Source: CBDBEU01 sp965204565
GTDB taxonomy: Bacteria; Pseudomonadota; Alphaproteobacteria; Rhizobiales; TMED25
DNA: 64,000 bases
Direction of reading: 5' to 3'
NCBI GenBank assembly: GCA_965204565.1
Contig: CBDBEU010000005.1
Coordinates: forward strand, 310,001 to 374,000
A program made the position numbers and the translations under genes. This document shows positions 63,701-64,000 of the stretch, one piece after another. Each line of letters opens with the position of its first letter. Position 1 is the stretch's first letter. Under the pieces are notes generated by a model, which worked only from the letters and a program-made list of their open reading frames with translations, was not told the origin of the DNA and did no database searches.

Positions 63701-64000
63701 ACGCGCATACCACGCCCGCCGCCGCCCCAACTGGCTTTGAGCATGAGCGGGTAGCCTATTTCGTTGGCCAGCCGGGAGATTCCCTCGGGATCTTCGGGTA
63801 AGGGTCCAGTCGCCGGCATCACCGGCGTTCCTGCGCTTTCTGCCACATTGCGCGCGGAGACCTTATTGCCAAGCGCGCGCATCACGTCCGGGCTCGGGCC
63901 AATCCAGGTGATTCCGGCGGCGATCACCGCATCGGCAAACTCGGGATTTTCCGACAGAAAGCCATAGCCCGGATGGACCGCATCGACGCCCGCATCATGG
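60763..64000 (-). CDS. pyc: Pyruvate carboxylase, N-terminus beyond window
   Basis: About 1079 residues visible; the first ~70 are missing at the right edge. Domains in order: biotin carboxylase with ATP-grasp loop WGGGGRGMRV and EVNPRIQVEHTVSEEITGID; carboxyltransferase with TDTTMRDAHQSLLATRMRTY, RFLGECPWERL, HFHTHDTSG and the metal-binding region; tetramerisation segment; C-terminal biotin carrier with EAMKMETAIHAERDG. Converts pyruvate to oxaloacetate in the cytoplasm, using ATP and bicarbonate. Complete in the visible part. Single-gene transcription unit. Confidence 0.98.
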   Translation of the reverse strand, partial: HDAGVDAVHPGYGFLSENPEFADAVIAAGITWIGPSPDVMRALGNKVSARNVAESAGTPVMPATGPLPEDPEGISRLANEIGYPLMLKASWGGGGRGMRVIESEAELAGQVLAGRREAESFFGNGEVYLEKLVRRALHVEVQLLGDHHGQVVHLFERDCTVQRRNQKVVERAPAPYLNEERRAELCESARRLARKVGYQNAGTAEFLMDADTGAFYFIEVNPRIQVEHTVSEEITGIDIVKAQIRIAYGAKIGDEASGVPPQEKIRRNGHALQCRITTEDPEENFVPDYGRITAYRGATGFGIRLDGGTAYSGAIITHYYDSLLEKVTAWAPTVEESIARMDRALREFRIRGVATNLVFLENLIAHPNFRAADYTTRFIDEHTELFDFPRRRDRASRLLNFIADVSVNGNPEAAGRPRPPEHALTPQPPEYTHADPPEGTRTLLDREGPEGVVRWMLAEKRLLVTDTTMRDAHQSLLATRMRTYDMAAVADATAHRLNDLFSIECWGGATFDVAMRFLGECPWERLGILREKIPNVLFQMLLRGSNAVGYTNYPDNVVRGFVHRAADSGIDVFRVFDCLNWVENMRVSIDAVLETGKLCEAAICYTGDLNDPARATYDLKYYVGLARELADAGTHILGIKDMGGLCKPAAARELVRVLKEETGLPIHFHTHDTSGISAASVLAAAVAGCDAVDLAMDPLSGMTSQPNFGSVNEALRGGDRNTGFDPSTIREFCDYWEAVRVQYAAFEADNKAGNSEVYLHEMPGGQFTNLKEQARSMGLAERWHEVARAYADVNQMFGDIVKVTPSSKVVGDMAIAMVSASLTRADVEDPDKEFSFPASVVSFLRGELGRPPNGFPEALQKKALKGEVPIEGRPGALLAPADLDAAKSEAEEKVGREITDEEFHSYLMYPQVFCDYALRRAEYGPLHTLPTPVFLYGMQAGEEIGVDLDPGVTLIIDCQAIGESDDDGEARVFFELNGQPRTAKVPDRSVEADAERRRKADTANPDHVPAPMPGVVSAIAVEAGQKVRTGDVLLTIEAMKMETAIHAERDGTIAEIVTAAGTQIDAKDLLVTFAPTSG

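Overview
The window looks like the chromosome of an alphaproteobacterium, probably of the Hyphomicrobiales (Rhizobiales). It is GC-rich, and it carries an LpxO-like hydroxylase relic, several tripartite-tricarboxylate (TTT), TRAP and NMT1-type solute-binding genes, Gfo/Idh/MocA dehydrogenases, QueF, pyruvate carboxylase and many IS5, IS1380, IS3 and IS30 remnants. This placement rests on gene content and was not tested by a search.

Layout. (1) 1-6.0 kb: a large type I polyketide synthase (KS-AT-DH-pseudoKR-ER, running off the left edge) with a frameshifted Fe(II)/2-oxoglutarate hydroxylase just upstream. (2) 6.8-11.6 kb: serine hydrolase, secreted chalcone-isomerase-like protein, CocE/NonD hydrolase and queF. 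(3) 11.8-20.5 kb: a metabolic island with SDR, Gfo/Idh/MocA oxidoreductase, bicupin, NMT1-like binding protein, RDD-like membrane protein, a metal-ligand-less M24 protein, an HpcH/HpaI aldolase and two related MFS transporters, both broken. (4) 20.5-24.5 kb: a degraded IS30, a methyltransferase stump, tRNA-Leu(CAA), amtB-glnK, and IS5 and IS1380 debris. (5) 24.5-43.6 kb: cytochrome P450, then a second metabolic island: two paralogous two-domain EthD/DABB-like proteins, an intact M24 hydrolase, two Gfo/Idh/MocA oxidoreductases flanking a complete TctCBA transporter, a leaderless DctP-like protein, a 3-hydroxyisobutyrate-dehydrogenase-like enzyme, a cupin, a DUF1330 protein and an Ldh-family dehydrogenase. 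IS1380 and IS5 elements interrupt it. (6) 43.6-51.7 kb: nested insertion sequences and a decaying surface-polysaccharide locus (Wzt/Wzm-type ABC exporter, sulfotransferase, membrane protein, DegT/DnrJ aminotransferase). (7) 51.9-57.2 kb: a betaine-type ABC importer with a broken corrinoid-type methyltransferase and an MFS transporter. (8) 57.3-64 kb: CinA-like protein, alpha/beta hydrolase, ketopantoate-reductase-like protein and pyruvate carboxylase (running off the right edge).

How the genes fit together. The two metabolic islands use the same toolbox: Gfo/Idh/MocA dehydrogenases of one subfamily, M24 proteins, cupins and dedicated uptake. They look like import plus stepwise oxidation and cleavage of small carboxylated or hydroxylated compounds whose identity I cannot read from sequence. 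The 26-43.6 kb island is the best candidate for an undescribed pathway because of its repeated, uncharacterised EthD-like family. No transcriptional regulator was recognised anywhere in the window.

Caution. Many otherwise conserved genes carry single-base frameshifts, several at homopolymers. Real decay (IS insertions, a nonsense codon, deletions) is certainly present, but some frameshifts may be sequencing errors.
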